This document shows positions 1 through 14,219 of a stretch of DNA of 64,000 nt, piece by piece. Position 1 is the stretch's first letter. Each line of letters starts with the position of its first letter. Position numbers and translations under genes: made by a program. Origin of the DNA: Pampus argenteus (lineage: Eukaryota > Chordata > Actinopteri > Scombriformes > Stromateidae); NCBI GenBank assembly GCA_036937835.1, contig CM072863.1, forward strand, positions 25,504,501 to 25,568,500, in the 5' to 3' direction. The notes beneath the pieces are model-generated. The model had not been told where the DNA came from. It was given only the letters and a program-made list of their open reading frames with translations, and did not search any database.

Positions 1-840
1 AAAACTGACAACTATAGTTTTTCTTAAACAAGGAGCCATATTTTCAATCAAAACCATGTTTGCCATCAACAAGTAACTGATTTCTAATGATTAGGACCAA
101 AAAACTAACTTCTGAGAGCTTCCTGCAGCTTTTACTGTAACATTTGTAAAAATAGCTTTATCTCGGGGAGAGAAGGCCAAAACTGACAACTACAGTTTTT
201 CTTAAACAAGGAGCAATATTTTCAATCAAAACCATGTTTGCCATCAACAACTAACTTATTTCTAATGATTAGGACCAAAAAACTCACTTCTGAGAGCTTC
301 CTGCAGCTTTTACTGTAACATTTGTAAAAAATAGCTTTATCTCAGGCCAAAACTGACAACTACAGTTTTTCTTAAACAAGGAGCAATATTTTCAATCAAA
401 ACCATGTTTGCCATCAACAAGTAACTGATTTCTAATGATTAGGACCAAAAAACTCACTTCTGAGAGCTTCCTGCAGCTTTTACTGTAACATTTGTAAAAA
501 TATCTTTCTCTCAGGCCAAAACTGACAACTACAGTTTTTCTTAAACAAGGAGCAATATTTTCAATCAAAACCATGTTTGCCATCAACAAGTAACTGATTT
601 CTAATGATTAGGACCAAAAAACTCACTTCTGAGAGCTTCCTGCAGCTTTTACTGTAACATTTGTAAAAATAGCTTTGTCTCAGGCCAAAACTGACAACTA
701 CAGTTTTTCTTAAACAAGGAGCAATATTTTCAATCAAAACCTTGTTTGCCATCAACAAGTAACTGATTTCTAATGATTAGGACCAAAAAACTCACTTCTG
801 AGAGCTTCCTGCAGCTTTTACTGTAACATTTGTAAAAAAT
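1..840. repeat. Multi-monomer block, copy 1 of a 2894-bp-spaced pair
   Basis: Bases 1-840 match 2895-3734, with the same run of variant monomers: CTATAG with GAGCCATATT, then CTCGGGGAGAGAAGG, then an ACTAACTTATTTC monomer, then ATATCTTTCTCTC. Copies diverge past about 840, where CTCCGG replaces CTCAGG. Boundaries are approximate because they were read from shared markers. Confidence 0.75.
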
Positions 841-3238
841 AGCTTTCTCTCCGGCCAAAACTGACAACTACAGTTTTTCTTAAACAAGGAGCAATATTTT
901 CAATCAAAACCATGTTTGCCATCAACAAGTAACTGATTTCTAATGATTATGACCAAAAAACTCACTTCTGAGAGCTTCCTGCAGCTTTTACTGTAACATT
1001 TGTAAAAATAGCTTTCTCTCAGGCCAAAACTGACAACTACAGTTTTTCTTAAACAAGGAGCAATATTTTCAATCAAAACCATGTTTGCCATCAACAAGTA
1101 ACTGATTTCTAATGATTAGGACCAAAAAACTCACTTCTGAGAGCTTCCTGCAGCTTTTACTGTAACATTTGTAAAAATATCTTTATCTCAGGCCAAAACT
1201 GACAACTACAGTTTTTCTTAAACAAGGAGCAATATTTTCCATCAAAACCATGTTTGACATCAACAAGTAACTGATTTCTAATGATTAGGACCAAAAAACT
1301 CACTTCTGAGAGCTTCCTGCAGCTTTTAGTGTAACATTTGTAAAAATAGCTTTCTCTCAGGCCAAAACTGACAACTACAGTTTTTCTTAAACAAGGAGCA
1401 ATATTTTCAATCAAAACCATGTTTTCCAACAACAAGCAACTGATTTCTAATGATTAGGACCAAAAAAATCACTTCTGAGAGCTTCCTGCAGCTTTTACTG
1501 TAACATTTGTAAAAATAGCTTTCTCTCAGGCCAAAACTGACAACTACAGTTTTTCTTAAACAAGAAGCAATATTTTCAATCAAAACCATGTTTGCCATCA
1601 ACAAGTAACTGATTTCTAATGATTAGGACCAAAAAAACTCACTTCTGAGAGCTTCCTGCAGCTTTTACTGTAACATTTGTAAAGATAGCTTTCTCTCAGG
1701 CCAAAACTGACAACTACAGTTTTTCTTAAACAAGGAGCAATATTTTCAATCAAAACCTTGTTTGCCATCAACAAGTAACTGATTTCTAATGATTAGGACC
1801 AACAAACTCACTTCTGAGAGCTTCCTGCAGCTTTTACTGTAACATTTGTAAAAAATAGCTTTCTCTCAGGCCAAAACTGACAACTACAGTTTTTCTTAAA
1901 CAAGGAGCAATATTTTCAATCAAAACCATGTTTGCCATCAACAAGTAACTGATTTCTAATGATTAGGACAAAAAACTCACTTCTGAGAGCTTCCTGCAGC
2001 TTTTACTGTAACATTTGTAAAAATAGCTTTGTCTCAGGCCAAAACTGACAACTACAGTTTTTCTTAAAAAAGGAGCAATATTTTCAATCAAAACCATGTT
2101 TGCCATCAACAAGTAACTGATTTCTAATGATTAGGACCAAAAAACTCACTTCTGAGAGCTTCCTGCAGCTTTTACTGTAACATTTGTAAAAAATAGCTTT
2201 CTCTCAGGCCAAAACTGACAACTACAGTTTTTCTTAAACAAGGAGCAATATTTTCAATCAAAACCATGTTTGCCATCAACAAGTAACTGATTTCTAATGA
2301 TTAGGAGCCCAAAAATAACTTCTGAGAGCTTCCTGCAGCTTTTACTGTAACATTTGTAAAAATAGCTTTGTCTCGGCGAGAGAAGCCCAAAACTGACAAC
2401 TATAGTTTTTCTTATACAAGGAGCCATATTTTCAATCAAAACCATGTTTGCTATCAACAAGTAACTGATTTCTAATGATTAGGACCAAAAAACTCACTTC
2501 TGAGAGCTTCCTGCAGCTTTTACTGTAACATTTGTAAAAAATAGCTTTCTCTCAGGCCAAAACTGACAACTACAGTTTTTCTTAAACAAGGAGCAATATT
2601 TTCAATCAAAACCATGTTTGCCATCAACAAGTAACTGATTTCTAATGATTAGGACCAAAAATAACTTCTGAGAGCTTCCTGCAGCTTTTACTGTAACATT
2701 TGTAAAAATAGCTTTCTCTCAGGCCAAAACTGACAACTACAGTTTTTCTTAAACAAGGATCAATATTTTCAATGAAAACCATGTTTGCCATCAACAAGTA
2801 ACTGATTTCTAATGATTAGGACCAAAAAACTTACTTCTGAGAGCTTCCTGCAGCTTTTACTGTAACATTTGTAAAAATAGCTTTCTCTCAGGCCAAAACT
2901 GACAACTATAGTTTTTCTTAAACAAGGAGCCATATTTTCAATCAAAACCATGTTTGCCATCAACAAGTAACTGATTTCTAATGATTAGGACCAAAAAACT
3001 AACTTCTGAGAGCTTCCTGCAGCTTTTACTGTAACATTTGTAAAAATAGCTTTATCTCGGGGAGAGAAGGCCAAAACTGACAACTACAGTTTTTCTTAAA
3101 CAAGGAGCAATATTTTCAATCAAAACCATGTTTGCCATCAACAACTAACTTATTTCTAATGATTAGGACCAAAAAACTCACTTCTGAGAGCTTCCTGCAG
3201 CTTTTACTGTAACATTTGTAAAAAATAGCTTTATCTCA

Positions 3239-3407
3239 GGCCAAAACTGACAACTACAGTTTTTCTTAAACAAGGAGCAATATTTTCAATCAAAACCATG
3301 TTTGCCATCAACAAGTAACTGATTTCTAATGATTAGGACCAAAAAACTCACTTCTGAGAGCTTCCTGCAGCTTTTACTGTAACATTTGTAAAAATATCTT
3401 TCTCTCA
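3239..3407. repeat. Example 169-bp satellite monomer
   Basis: Representative unit. In monomer coordinates beginning at GGCC, an inverted repeat AAAACTG (5-11) and CAGTTTT (19-25) brackets a 7-nt loop. The retroelement target GGAGC lies at 36-40, a PstI-type CTGCAG at about 128-133, and A/T runs near 22-26, 103-108, 134-137 and 152-156. The unit length is not a multiple of three, so no reading frame continues from monomer to monomer without shifting. Confidence 0.85.
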
Positions 3408-4259
3408 GGCCAAAACTGACAACTACAGTTTTTCTTAAACAAGGAGCAATATTTTCAATCAAAACCATGTTTGCCATCAACAAGTAACTGATTTCTAATG
3501 ATTAGGACCAAAAAACTCACTTCTGAGAGCTTCCTGCAGCTTTTACTGTAACATTTGTAAAAATAGCTTTGTCTCAGGCCAAAACTGACAACTACAGTTT
3601 TTCTTAAACAAGGAGCAATATTTTCAATCAAAACCTTGTTTGCCATCAACAAGTAACTGATTTCTAATGATTAGGACCAAAAAACTCACTTCTGAGAGCT
3701 TCCTGCAGCTTTTACTGTAACATTTGTAAAAAATAGCTTTCTCTCAGGCCAAAACTGACAACTACAGTTTTTCTTAAACAAGGAGCAATATTTTCAATCA
3801 AAACCATGTTTGCCATCAACAAGTAACTGATTTCTAATGATTAGGACCAAAAAACTCACTTCTGAGAGCTTCCTGCAGCTTTTACTGTAACATTTGTAAA
3901 AATAGCTTTGTCTCAGGCCAAAACTGACAACTACAGTTTTTCTTAAACAAGGAGCAATATTTTCAATCAAAACCATGTTTGCCATCAACAAGTAACTGAT
4001 TTCTAATGATTAGGACCAAAAAACTCACTTCTGAGAGCTTCCTGCAGCTTTTACTGTAACATTTGTAAAAATATCTTTCTCTCAGGCCAAAACTGACAAC
4101 TACAGTTTTTCTTAAACAAGGAGCAATATTTTCAATCAAAACCATGTTTGCCATCAACAAGTAACTGATTTCTAATGATTAGGACCAAAAAACTCACTTC
4201 TGAGAGCTTCCTGCAGCTTTTACCGTAACATTTGTAAAAAATAGCTTTCTCTCAGGCCA

Positions 4260-7200
4260 AAACTGACAACTACAGTTTTTCTTAAACAAGGAGCAATATT
4301 TTCAATCAAAACCATGTTTGCCATCAACAAGTAACTGATTTCTAATGATTAGGAGCCCAAAAATAACTTCTGAGAGCTTCCTGCAGCTTTTACTGTAACA
4401 TTTGTAAAAATAGCTTTGTCTCGGCGAGAGAAGCCCAAAACTGACAACTATAGTTTTTCTTATACAAGGAGCCATATTTTCAATCAAAACCATGTTTGCT
4501 ATCAACAAGTAACTGATTTCTAATGATTAGGACCAAAAAACTCACTTCTGAGAGCTTCCTGCAGCTTTTACTGTAACATTTGTAAAAATAGCTTTCTCTC
4601 AGGCCAAAACTGACAACTACAGTTTTTCTTAAACAAGGAGCAATATTTTCAATCAAAACCATGTTTGCCATCAACAAGTAACTGATTTCTAATGATTAGG
4701 ACCAAAAATAACTTCTGAGAGCTTCCTGCAGCTTTTACTGTAACATTTGTAAAAATAGCTTTCTCTCAGGCCAAAACTGACAACTACAGTTTTTCTTAAA
4801 CAAGGATCAATATTTTCAATGAAAACCATGTTTGCCATCAACAAGTAACTGATTTCTAATGATTAGGACCAAAAAACTTACTTCTGAGAGCTTCCTGCAG
4901 CTTTTACTGTAACATTTGTAAAAATAGCTTTCTCTCAGGCCAAAACTGACAACTATAGTTTTTCTTAAACAAGGAGCCATATTTTCAATCAAAACCATGT
5001 TTGCCATCAACAAGTAACTGATTTCTAATGATTAGGAGGCAAAAACTAACTTCTGAGAGCTTCCTGCAGCTTTTACTGTAACATTTGTAAAAATAGCTTT
5101 ATCTCGGGGAGAGAAGGCCAAAACTGACAACTACAGTTTTTCTTAAACAAGGAGCAATATTTTCAATCAAAACCATGTTTGCCATCAACAACTAACTTAT
5201 TTCTAATGATTAGGACCAAAAAACTCACTTCTGAGAGCTTCCTGCAGCTTTTACTGTAACATTTGTAAAAAATAGCTTTATCTCAGGCCAAAACTGACAA
5301 CTACAGTTTTTCTTAAACAAGGAGCAATATTTTCAATCAAAACCATGTTTGCCATCAACAAGTAACTGATTTCTAATGATTAGGACCAAAAAACTCACTT
5401 CTGAGAGCTTCCTGCAGCTTTTACTGTAACATTTGTAAAAATATCTTTCTCTCAGGCCAAAACTGACAACTACAGTTTTTCTTAAACAAGGAGCAATATT
5501 TTCAATCAAAACCATGTTTGCCATCAACAAGTAACTGATTTCTAATGATTAGGACCAAAAAACTCACTTCTGAGAGCTTCCTGCAGCTTTTACCGTAACA
5601 TTTGTAAAAATAGCTTTGTCTCAGGCCAAAACTGACAACTACAGTTTTTCTTAAACAAGGAGCAATATTTTCAATCAAAACCATGTTTGCCATCAACAAG
5701 TAACTGATTTCTAATGATTAGGACCAAAAAACTCACTTCTGAGAGCTTCCTGCAGCTTTTACTGTAACATTTGTAAAAATAGCTTTCTCTCCGGCCAAAA
5801 CTGACAACTACAGTTTTTCTTAAACAAGGAGCAATATTTTCAATCAAAACCATGTTTGCCATCAACAAGTAACTGATTTCTAATGATTAGGAGGCAAAAA
5901 CTAACTTCTGAGAGCTTCCTGCAGCATTTACTGTAACATTTGTAAAAATAGCTTTATCTCGGCGAGAGAAGGCCAAAACTGACAACTACAGTTTTTCTTA
6001 AACAAGGAGCAATATTTTCAATCAAAACCATGTTTGCCATCAACAAGTAACTGATTTCTAATGATTAGGAGCCCAAAAATAACTTCTGAGAGCTTCCTGC
6101 AGCTTTTACTGTAACATTTGTAAAAATAGCTTTGTCTCGGCGAGAGAAGCCCAAAACTGACAACTATAGTTTTTCTTAAACAAGGAGCAATATTTTCAAT
6201 CAAAACCATGTTTGCCATCAACAAGTAACTGATTTTTAATGATTAGGACCAAAAATAACTTCTGAGAGCTTCCTGCAGCTTTTACTGTAACATTTGTAAA
6301 AATAGCTTTCTCTCAGGCCAAAACTGACAACTACAGTTTTTCTTAAACAAGGATCAATATTTTCAATGAAAACCATGTTTGCCATCAACAAGTAACTGAT
6401 TTCTAATGATTAGGACCAAAAAACTTACTTCTGAGAGCTTCCTGCAGCTTTTACTGTAACATTTGTAAAAATAGCTTTCTCTCAGGCCAAAACTGACAAC
6501 TATAGTTTTTCTTAAACAAGGAGCCATATTTTCAATCAAAACCATGTTTGCCATCAACAAGCAACTGATTTCTAATGATTAGGAGGCAAAAACTAACTTC
6601 TGAGAGCTTCCTGCAGCTTTTACTGTAACATTTGTAAAAATAGCTTTATCTCGGCGAGAGAAGGCCAAAACTGACAACTACAGTTTTTCTTAAACAAGGA
6701 GCAATATTTTCAATCAAAACCATGTTTGCCATCAACAAGTAACTGATTTCTAATGATTAGGACCAAAAAACTCACTTCTGAGAGCTTCCTGCAGCTTTTA
6801 CTGTAACATTTGTAAAAATATCTTTCTCTCAGGCCAAAACTGACAACTACAGTTTTTCTTAAACAAGGAGCAATATTTTCAATCAAAACCATGTTTGCCA
6901 TCAACAAGTAACTGATTTCTAATGATTAGGACCAAAAAACTCACTTCTGAGAGCTTCCTGCAGCTTTTACTGTAACATTTGTAAAAATAGCTTTGTCTCA
7001 GGCCAAAACTGACAACTACAGTTTTTCTTAAACAAGGAGCAATATTTTCAATCAAAACCTTGTTTGCCATCAACAAGTAACTGATTTCTAATGATTAGGA
7101 CCAAAAAACTCACTTCTGAGAGCTTCCTGCAGCTTTTACTGTAACATTTGTAAAAATAGCTTTGTCTCAGGCCAAAACTGACAACTACAGTTTTTCTTAA

Positions 7201-8022
7201 ACAAGGAGCAATATTTTCAATCAAAACCTTGTTTGCCATCAACAAGTAACTGATTTCTAATGATTAGGACCAAAAAACTCACTTCTGAGAGCTTCCTGCA
7301 GCTTTTACTGTAACATTTGTAAAAAATAGCTTTCTCTCAGGCCAAAACTGACAACTACAGTTTTTCTTAAACAAGGAGCAATATTTTCAATCAAAACCAT
7401 GTTTGCCATCAACAAGTAACTGATTTCTAATGATTAGGACCAAAAAACTCACTTCTGAGAGCTTCCTGCAGCTTTTACTGTAACATTTGTAAAAATAGCT
7501 TTGTCTCAGGCCAAAACTGACAACTACAGTTTTTCTTAAACAAGGAGCAATATTTTCAATCAAAACCATGTTTGCCATCAACAAGTAACTGATTTCTAAT
7601 GATTAGGACCAAAAAACTCACTTCTGAGAGCTTCCTGCAGCTTTTACTGTAACATTTGTAAAAAAATAGCTTTCTCTCAGGCCAAAACTGACAACTACAG
7701 TTTTTCTTAAACAAGGAGCAATATTTTCAATCAAAACCATGTTTGCCATCAACAAGTAACTGATTTCTAATGATTAGGACCAAAAAACTCACTTCTGAGA
7801 GCTTCCTGCAGCTTTTACTGTAACATTTGTAAAAATATCTTTCTCTCAGGCCAAAACTGACAACTACAGTTTTTCTTAAACAAGGAGCAATATTTTCAAT
7901 CAAAACCATGTTTGCCATCAACAAGTAACTGATTTCTAATGATTAGGACCAAAAAACTCACTTCTGAGAGCTTCCTGCAGCTTTTACCGTAACATTTGTA
8001 AAAATAGCTTTGTCTCAGGCCA
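4260..8022. repeat. 3763-bp higher-order repeat, copy 1
   Basis: An ordered series of 22 or so variant monomers that repeats immediately downstream at a constant offset of 3763 bp. Markers include the rare CTTATACAAGGAGCC plus GTTTGCTATCAAC monomer (near 4460-4500 and 8223-8263), GATCAATATTTTCAATG, GGAGGCAAAAAC and TTTACCGTAAC. The left edge is set where the preceding monomers stop matching. The only clear difference found between copies is one A in a homopolymer (GTAAAAAAATAG near 7660-7670 against one A fewer near 11430). Confidence 0.8.
6018..6195. repeat. Example 178-bp satellite monomer with extra hairpin
   Basis: Example of the longer monomer class. Between TCTC and the next CCAAAACTGAC it carries about 9 extra bases (GCGAGAGAA type), making a near-palindrome of TCTC and GAGA runs. 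In the right arm the same insertion reads TTCTCTC-AGC-GAGAGAA, a perfect 7-bp stem with a 3-nt loop. The longer class recurs throughout both arms between 169-bp units. Confidence 0.8.
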
Positions 8023-11000
8023 AAACTGACAACTACAGTTTTTCTTAAACAAGGAGCAATATTTTCAATCAAAACCATGTTTGCCATCAACAAGTAACTG
8101 ATTTCTAATGATTAGGAGCCCAAAAATAACTTCTGAGAGCTTCCTGCAGCTTTTACTGTAACATTTGTAAAAATAGCTTTGTCTCGGCGAGAGAAGCCCA
8201 AAACTGACAACTATAGTTTTTCTTATACAAGGAGCCATATTTTCAATCAAAACCATGTTTGCTATCAACAAGTAACTGATTTCTAATGATTAGGACCAAA
8301 AAACTCACTTCTGAGAGCTTCCTGCAGCTTTTACTGTAACATTTGTAAAAATAGCTTTCTCTCAGGCCAAAACTGACAACTACAGTTTTTCTTAAACAAG
8401 GAGCAATATTTTCAATCAAAACCATGTTTGCCATCAACAAGTAACTGATTTCTAATGATTAGGACCAAAAATAACTTCTGAGAGCTTCCTGCAGCTTTTA
8501 CTGTAACATTTGTAAAAATAGCTTTCTCTCAGGCCAAAACTGACAACTACAGTTTTTCTTAAACAAGGATCAATATTTTCAATGAAAACCATGTTTGCCA
8601 TCAACAAGTAACTGATTTCTAATGATTAGGACCAAAAAACTTACTTCTGAGAGCTTCCTGCAGCTTTTACTGTAACATTTGTAAAAATAGCTTTCTCTCA
8701 GGCCAAAACTGACAACTATAGTTTTTCTTAAACAAGGAGCCATATTTTCAATCAAAACCATGTTTGCCATCAACAAGTAACTGATTTCTAATGATTAGGA
8801 GGCAAAAACTAACTTCTGAGAGCTTCCTGCAGCTTTTACTGTAACATTTGTAAAAATAGCTTTATCTCGGGGAGAGAAGGCCAAAACTGACAACTACAGT
8901 TTTTCTTAAACAAGGAGCAATATTTTCAATCAAAACCATGTTTGCCATCAACAACTAACTTATTTCTAATGATTAGGACCAAAAAACTCACTTCTGAGAG
9001 CTTCCTGCAGCTTTTACTGTAACATTTGTAAAAAATAGCTTTATCTCAGGCCAAAACTGACAACTACAGTTTTTCTTAAACAAGGAGCAATATTTTCAAT
9101 CAAAACCATGTTTGCCATCAACAAGTAACTGATTTCTAATGATTAGGACCAAAAAACTCACTTCTGAGAGCTTCCTGCAGCTTTTACTGTAACATTTGTA
9201 AAAATATCTTTCTCTCAGGCCAAAACTGACAACTACAGTTTTTCTTAAACAAGGAGCAATATTTTCAATCAAAACCATGTTTGCCATCAACAAGTAACTG
9301 ATTTCTAATGATTAGGACCAAAAAACTCACTTCTGAGAGCTTCCTGCAGCTTTTACCGTAACATTTGTAAAAATAGCTTTGTCTCAGGCCAAAACTGACA
9401 ACTACAGTTTTTCTTAAACAAGGAGCAATATTTTCAATCAAAACCATGTTTGCCATCAACAAGTAACTGATTTCTAATGATTAGGACCAAAAAACTCACT
9501 TCTGAGAGCTTCCTGCAGCTTTTACTGTAACATTTGTAAAAATAGCTTTCTCTCCGGCCAAAACTGACAACTACAGTTTTTCTTAAACAAGGAGCAATAT
9601 TTTCAATCAAAACCATGTTTGCCATCAACAAGTAACTGATTTCTAATGATTAGGAGGCAAAAACTAACTTCTGAGAGCTTCCTGCAGCATTTACTGTAAC
9701 ATTTGTAAAAATAGCTTTATCTCGGCGAGAGAAGGCCAAAACTGACAACTACAGTTTTTCTTAAACAAGGAGCAATATTTTCAATCAAAACCATGTTTGC
9801 CATCAACAAGTAACTGATTTCTAATGATTAGGAGCCCAAAAATAACTTCTGAGAGCTTCCTGCAGCTTTTACTGTAACATTTGTAAAAATAGCTTTGTCT
9901 CGGCGAGAGAAGCCCAAAACTGACAACTATAGTTTTTCTTAAACAAGGAGCAATATTTTCAATCAAAACCATGTTTGCCATCAACAAGTAACTGATTTTT
10001 AATGATTAGGACCAAAAATAACTTCTGAGAGCTTCCTGCAGCTTTTACTGTAACATTTGTAAAAATAGCTTTCTCTCAGGCCAAAACTGACAACTACAGT
10101 TTTTCTTAAACAAGGATCAATATTTTCAATGAAAACCATGTTTGCCATCAACAAGTAACTGATTTCTAATGATTAGGACCAAAAAACTTACTTCTGAGAG
10201 CTTCCTGCAGCTTTTACTGTAACATTTGTAAAAATAGCTTTCTCTCAGGCCAAAACTGACAACTATAGTTTTTCTTAAACAAGGAGCCATATTTTCAATC
10301 AAAACCATGTTTGCCATCAACAAGCAACTGATTTCTAATGATTAGGAGGCAAAAACTAACTTCTGAGAGCTTCCTGCAGCTTTTACTGTAACATTTGTAA
10401 AAATAGCTTTATCTCGGCGAGAGAAGGCCAAAACTGACAACTACAGTTTTTCTTAAACAAGGAGCAATATTTTCAATCAAAACCATGTTTGCCATCAACA
10501 AGTAACTGATTTCTAATGATTAGGACCAAAAAACTCACTTCTGAGAGCTTCCTGCAGCTTTTACTGTAACATTTGTAAAAATATCTTTCTCTCAGGCCAA
10601 AACTGACAACTACAGTTTTTCTTAAACAAGGAGCAATATTTTCAATCAAAACCATGTTTGCCATCAACAAGTAACTGATTTCTAATGATTAGGACCAAAA
10701 AACTCACTTCTGAGAGCTTCCTGCAGCTTTTACTGTAACATTTGTAAAAATAGCTTTGTCTCAGGCCAAAACTGACAACTACAGTTTTTCTTAAACAAGG
10801 AGCAATATTTTCAATCAAAACCTTGTTTGCCATCAACAAGTAACTGATTTCTAATGATTAGGACCAAAAAACTCACTTCTGAGAGCTTCCTGCAGCTTTT
10901 ACTGTAACATTTGTAAAAATAGCTTTGTCTCAGGCCAAAACTGACAACTACAGTTTTTCTTAAACAAGGAGCAATATTTTCAATCAAAACCTTGTTTGCC

Positions 11001-11785
11001 ATCAACAAGTAACTGATTTCTAATGATTAGGACCAAAAAACTCACTTCTGAGAGCTTCCTGCAGCTTTTACTGTAACATTTGTAAAAAATAGCTTTCTCT
11101 CAGGCCAAAACTGACAACTACAGTTTTTCTTAAACAAGGAGCAATATTTTCAATCAAAACCATGTTTGCCATCAACAAGTAACTGATTTCTAATGATTAG
11201 GACCAAAAAACTCACTTCTGAGAGCTTCCTGCAGCTTTTACTGTAACATTTGTAAAAATAGCTTTGTCTCAGGCCAAAACTGACAACTACAGTTTTTCTT
11301 AAACAAGGAGCAATATTTTCAATCAAAACCATGTTTGCCATCAACAAGTAACTGATTTCTAATGATTAGGACCAAAAAACTCACTTCTGAGAGCTTCCTG
11401 CAGCTTTTACTGTAACATTTGTAAAAAATAGCTTTCTCTCAGGCCAAAACTGACAACTACAGTTTTTCTTAAACAAGGAGCAATATTTTCAATCAAAACC
11501 ATGTTTGCCATCAACAAGTAACTGATTTCTAATGATTAGGACCAAAAAACTCACTTCTGAGAGCTTCCTGCAGCTTTTACTGTAACATTTGTAAAAATAT
11601 CTTTCTCTCAGGCCAAAACTGACAACTACAGTTTTTCTTAAACAAGGAGCAATATTTTCAATCAAAACCATGTTTGCCATCAACAAGTAACTGATTTCTA
11701 ATGATTAGGACCAAAAAACTCACTTCTGAGAGCTTCCTGCAGCTTTTACCGTAACATTTGTAAAAATAGCTTTGTCTCAGGCCAA
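8023..11785. repeat. 3763-bp higher-order repeat, copy 2
   Basis: Second tandem copy of the preceding block; the same monomer order is kept throughout, with offset 3763 falling to 3762 after the single-A difference. After about 11.8 kb the array continues with monomers that match 9.43-10.5 kb at offset 2393-2394, so the copy boundary is itself a shifted, unequal-crossover-like junction. Confidence 0.78.
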
Positions 11786-14219
11786 AACTGACAACTACAG
11801 TTTTTCTTAAACAAGGAGCAATATTTTCAATCAAAACCATGTTTGCCATCAACAAGTAACTGATTTCTAATGATTAGGACCAAAAAACTCACTTCTGAGA
11901 GCTTCCTGCAGCTTTTACTGTAACATTTGTAAAAATAGCTTTCTCTCCGGCCAAAACTGACAACTACAGTTTTTCTTAAACAAGGAGCAATATTTTCAAT
12001 CAAAACCATGTTTGCCATCAACAAGTAACTGATTTCTAATGATTAGGAGGCAAAAACTAACTTCTGAGAGCTTCCTGCAGCTTTTACTGTAACATTTGTA
12101 AAAATAGCTTTATCTCGGCGAGAGAAGGCCAAAACTGACAACTACAGTTTTTCTTAAACAAGGAGCAATATTTTCAATCAAAACCATGTTTGCCATCAAC
12201 AAGTAACTGATTTCTAATGATTAGGAGCCCAAAAATAACTTCTGAGAGCTTCCTGCAGCTTTTACTGTAACATTTGTAAAAAATAGCTTTGTCTCGGCGA
12301 GAGAAGCCCAAAACTGACAACTATAGTTTTTCTTAAACAAGGAGCAATATTTTCAATCAAAACCATGTTTGCCATCAACAAGTAACTGATTTCTAATGAT
12401 TAGGACCAAAAATAACTTCTGAGAGCTTCCTGCAGCTTTTACTGTAACATTTGTAAAAATAGCTTTCTCTCAGGCCAAAACTGACAACTACAGTTTTTCT
12501 TAAACAAGGATCAATATTTTCAATGAAAACCATGTTTGCCATCAACAAGTAACTGATTTCTAATGATTAGGACCAAAAAACTTACTTCTGAGAGCTTCCT
12601 GCAGCTTTTACTGTAACATTTGTAAAAATAGCTTTCTCTCAGGCCAAAACTGACAACTATAGTTTTTCTTAAACAAGGAGCCATATTTTCAATCAAAACC
12701 ATGTTTGCCATCAACAAGTAACTGATTTCTAATGATTAGGAGGCAAAAACTAACTTCTGAGAGCTTCCTGCAGCTTTTACTGTAACATTTGTAAAAATAG
12801 CTTTATCTCGGCGAGAGAAGGCCAAAACTGACAACTACAGTTTTTCTTAAACAAGGAGCAATATTTTCAATCAAAACCATGTTTGCCATCAACAAGTAAC
12901 TGATTTCTAATGATTAGGACCAAAAAACTCACTTCTGAGAGCTTCCTGCAGCTTTTACTGTAACATTTGTAAAAATATCTTTCTCTCAGGCCAAAACTGA
13001 CAACTACAGTTTTTCTTAAACAAGGAGCAATATTTTCAATCAAAACCATGTTTGCCATCAACAAGTAACTGATTTCTAATGATTAGGACCAAAAAACTCA
13101 CTTCTGAGAGCTTCCTGCAGCTTTTACCGTAACATTTGTAAAAATAGCTTTCTCTCAGGCCAAAACTGACAACTACAGTTTTTCTTAAACAACGAGCAAT
13201 ATTTTCAATCAAAACCATGTTTGCCATCAACAAGTAACTGATTTCTAATGATTAGGACCAAAAAACTCACTTCTGAGAGCTTCCTGCAGCTTTTACTGTA
13301 ACATTTGTAAAAATAGCTTTCTCTCAGGCCAAAACTGACAACTACAGTTTTTTCTTAAACAAGGAGCAATATTTTCAATCAAAACCATGTTTGCCATCAA
13401 CAAGTAACTGATTTCTAATGATTAGGACCAAAAAACTCACTTCTGAGAGCTTCCTGCAGCTTTTACTGTAACATTTGTAAAATTAGCTTTCTCTCAGGCC
13501 AAAACTGACAACTACAGTTTTTCTTAAACAAGGAGCAATATTTTCAATCAAAACCATGTTTGCCATCAACAAGTAACTGATTTCTAATGATTAGGACCAA
13601 AAAACTCACTTCTGAGAGCTTCCTGCAGCTTTTACTGTAACATTTGTAAAAATATCTTTCTCTCAGGCCAAAACTGACAACTACAGTTTTTCTTAAACAA
13701 GGAGCAATATTTTCAATCAAAACCATGTTTGCCATCAACAAGTAACTGATTTCTAATGATTAGGACCAAAAAACTCACTTCTGAGAGCTTCCTGCAGCTT
13801 TTACCGTAACATTTGTAAAAATAGCTTTCTCTCAGGCCAAAACTGACAACTACAGTTTTTCTTAAACAACGAGCAATATTTTCAATCAAAACCATGTTTG
13901 CCATCAACAAGTAACTGATTTCTAATGATTAGGACCAAAAAACTCACTTCTGAGAGCTTCCTGCAGCTTTTACTGTAACATTTGTAAAAATAGCTTTCTC
14001 TCAGGCCAAAACTGACAACTACAGTTTTTCTTAAACAAGGAGCAATATTTTCAATCAAAACCATGTTTGCCATCAACAAGTAACTGATTTCTAATGATTA
14101 GGACCAAAAAACTCACTTCTGAGAGCTTCCTGCAGCTTTTACTGTAACATTTGTAAAAATAGCTTTCTCTCAGGCCAAAACTGACAACTACAGTTTTTCT
14201 TAAACAAGGAGCAATATTT

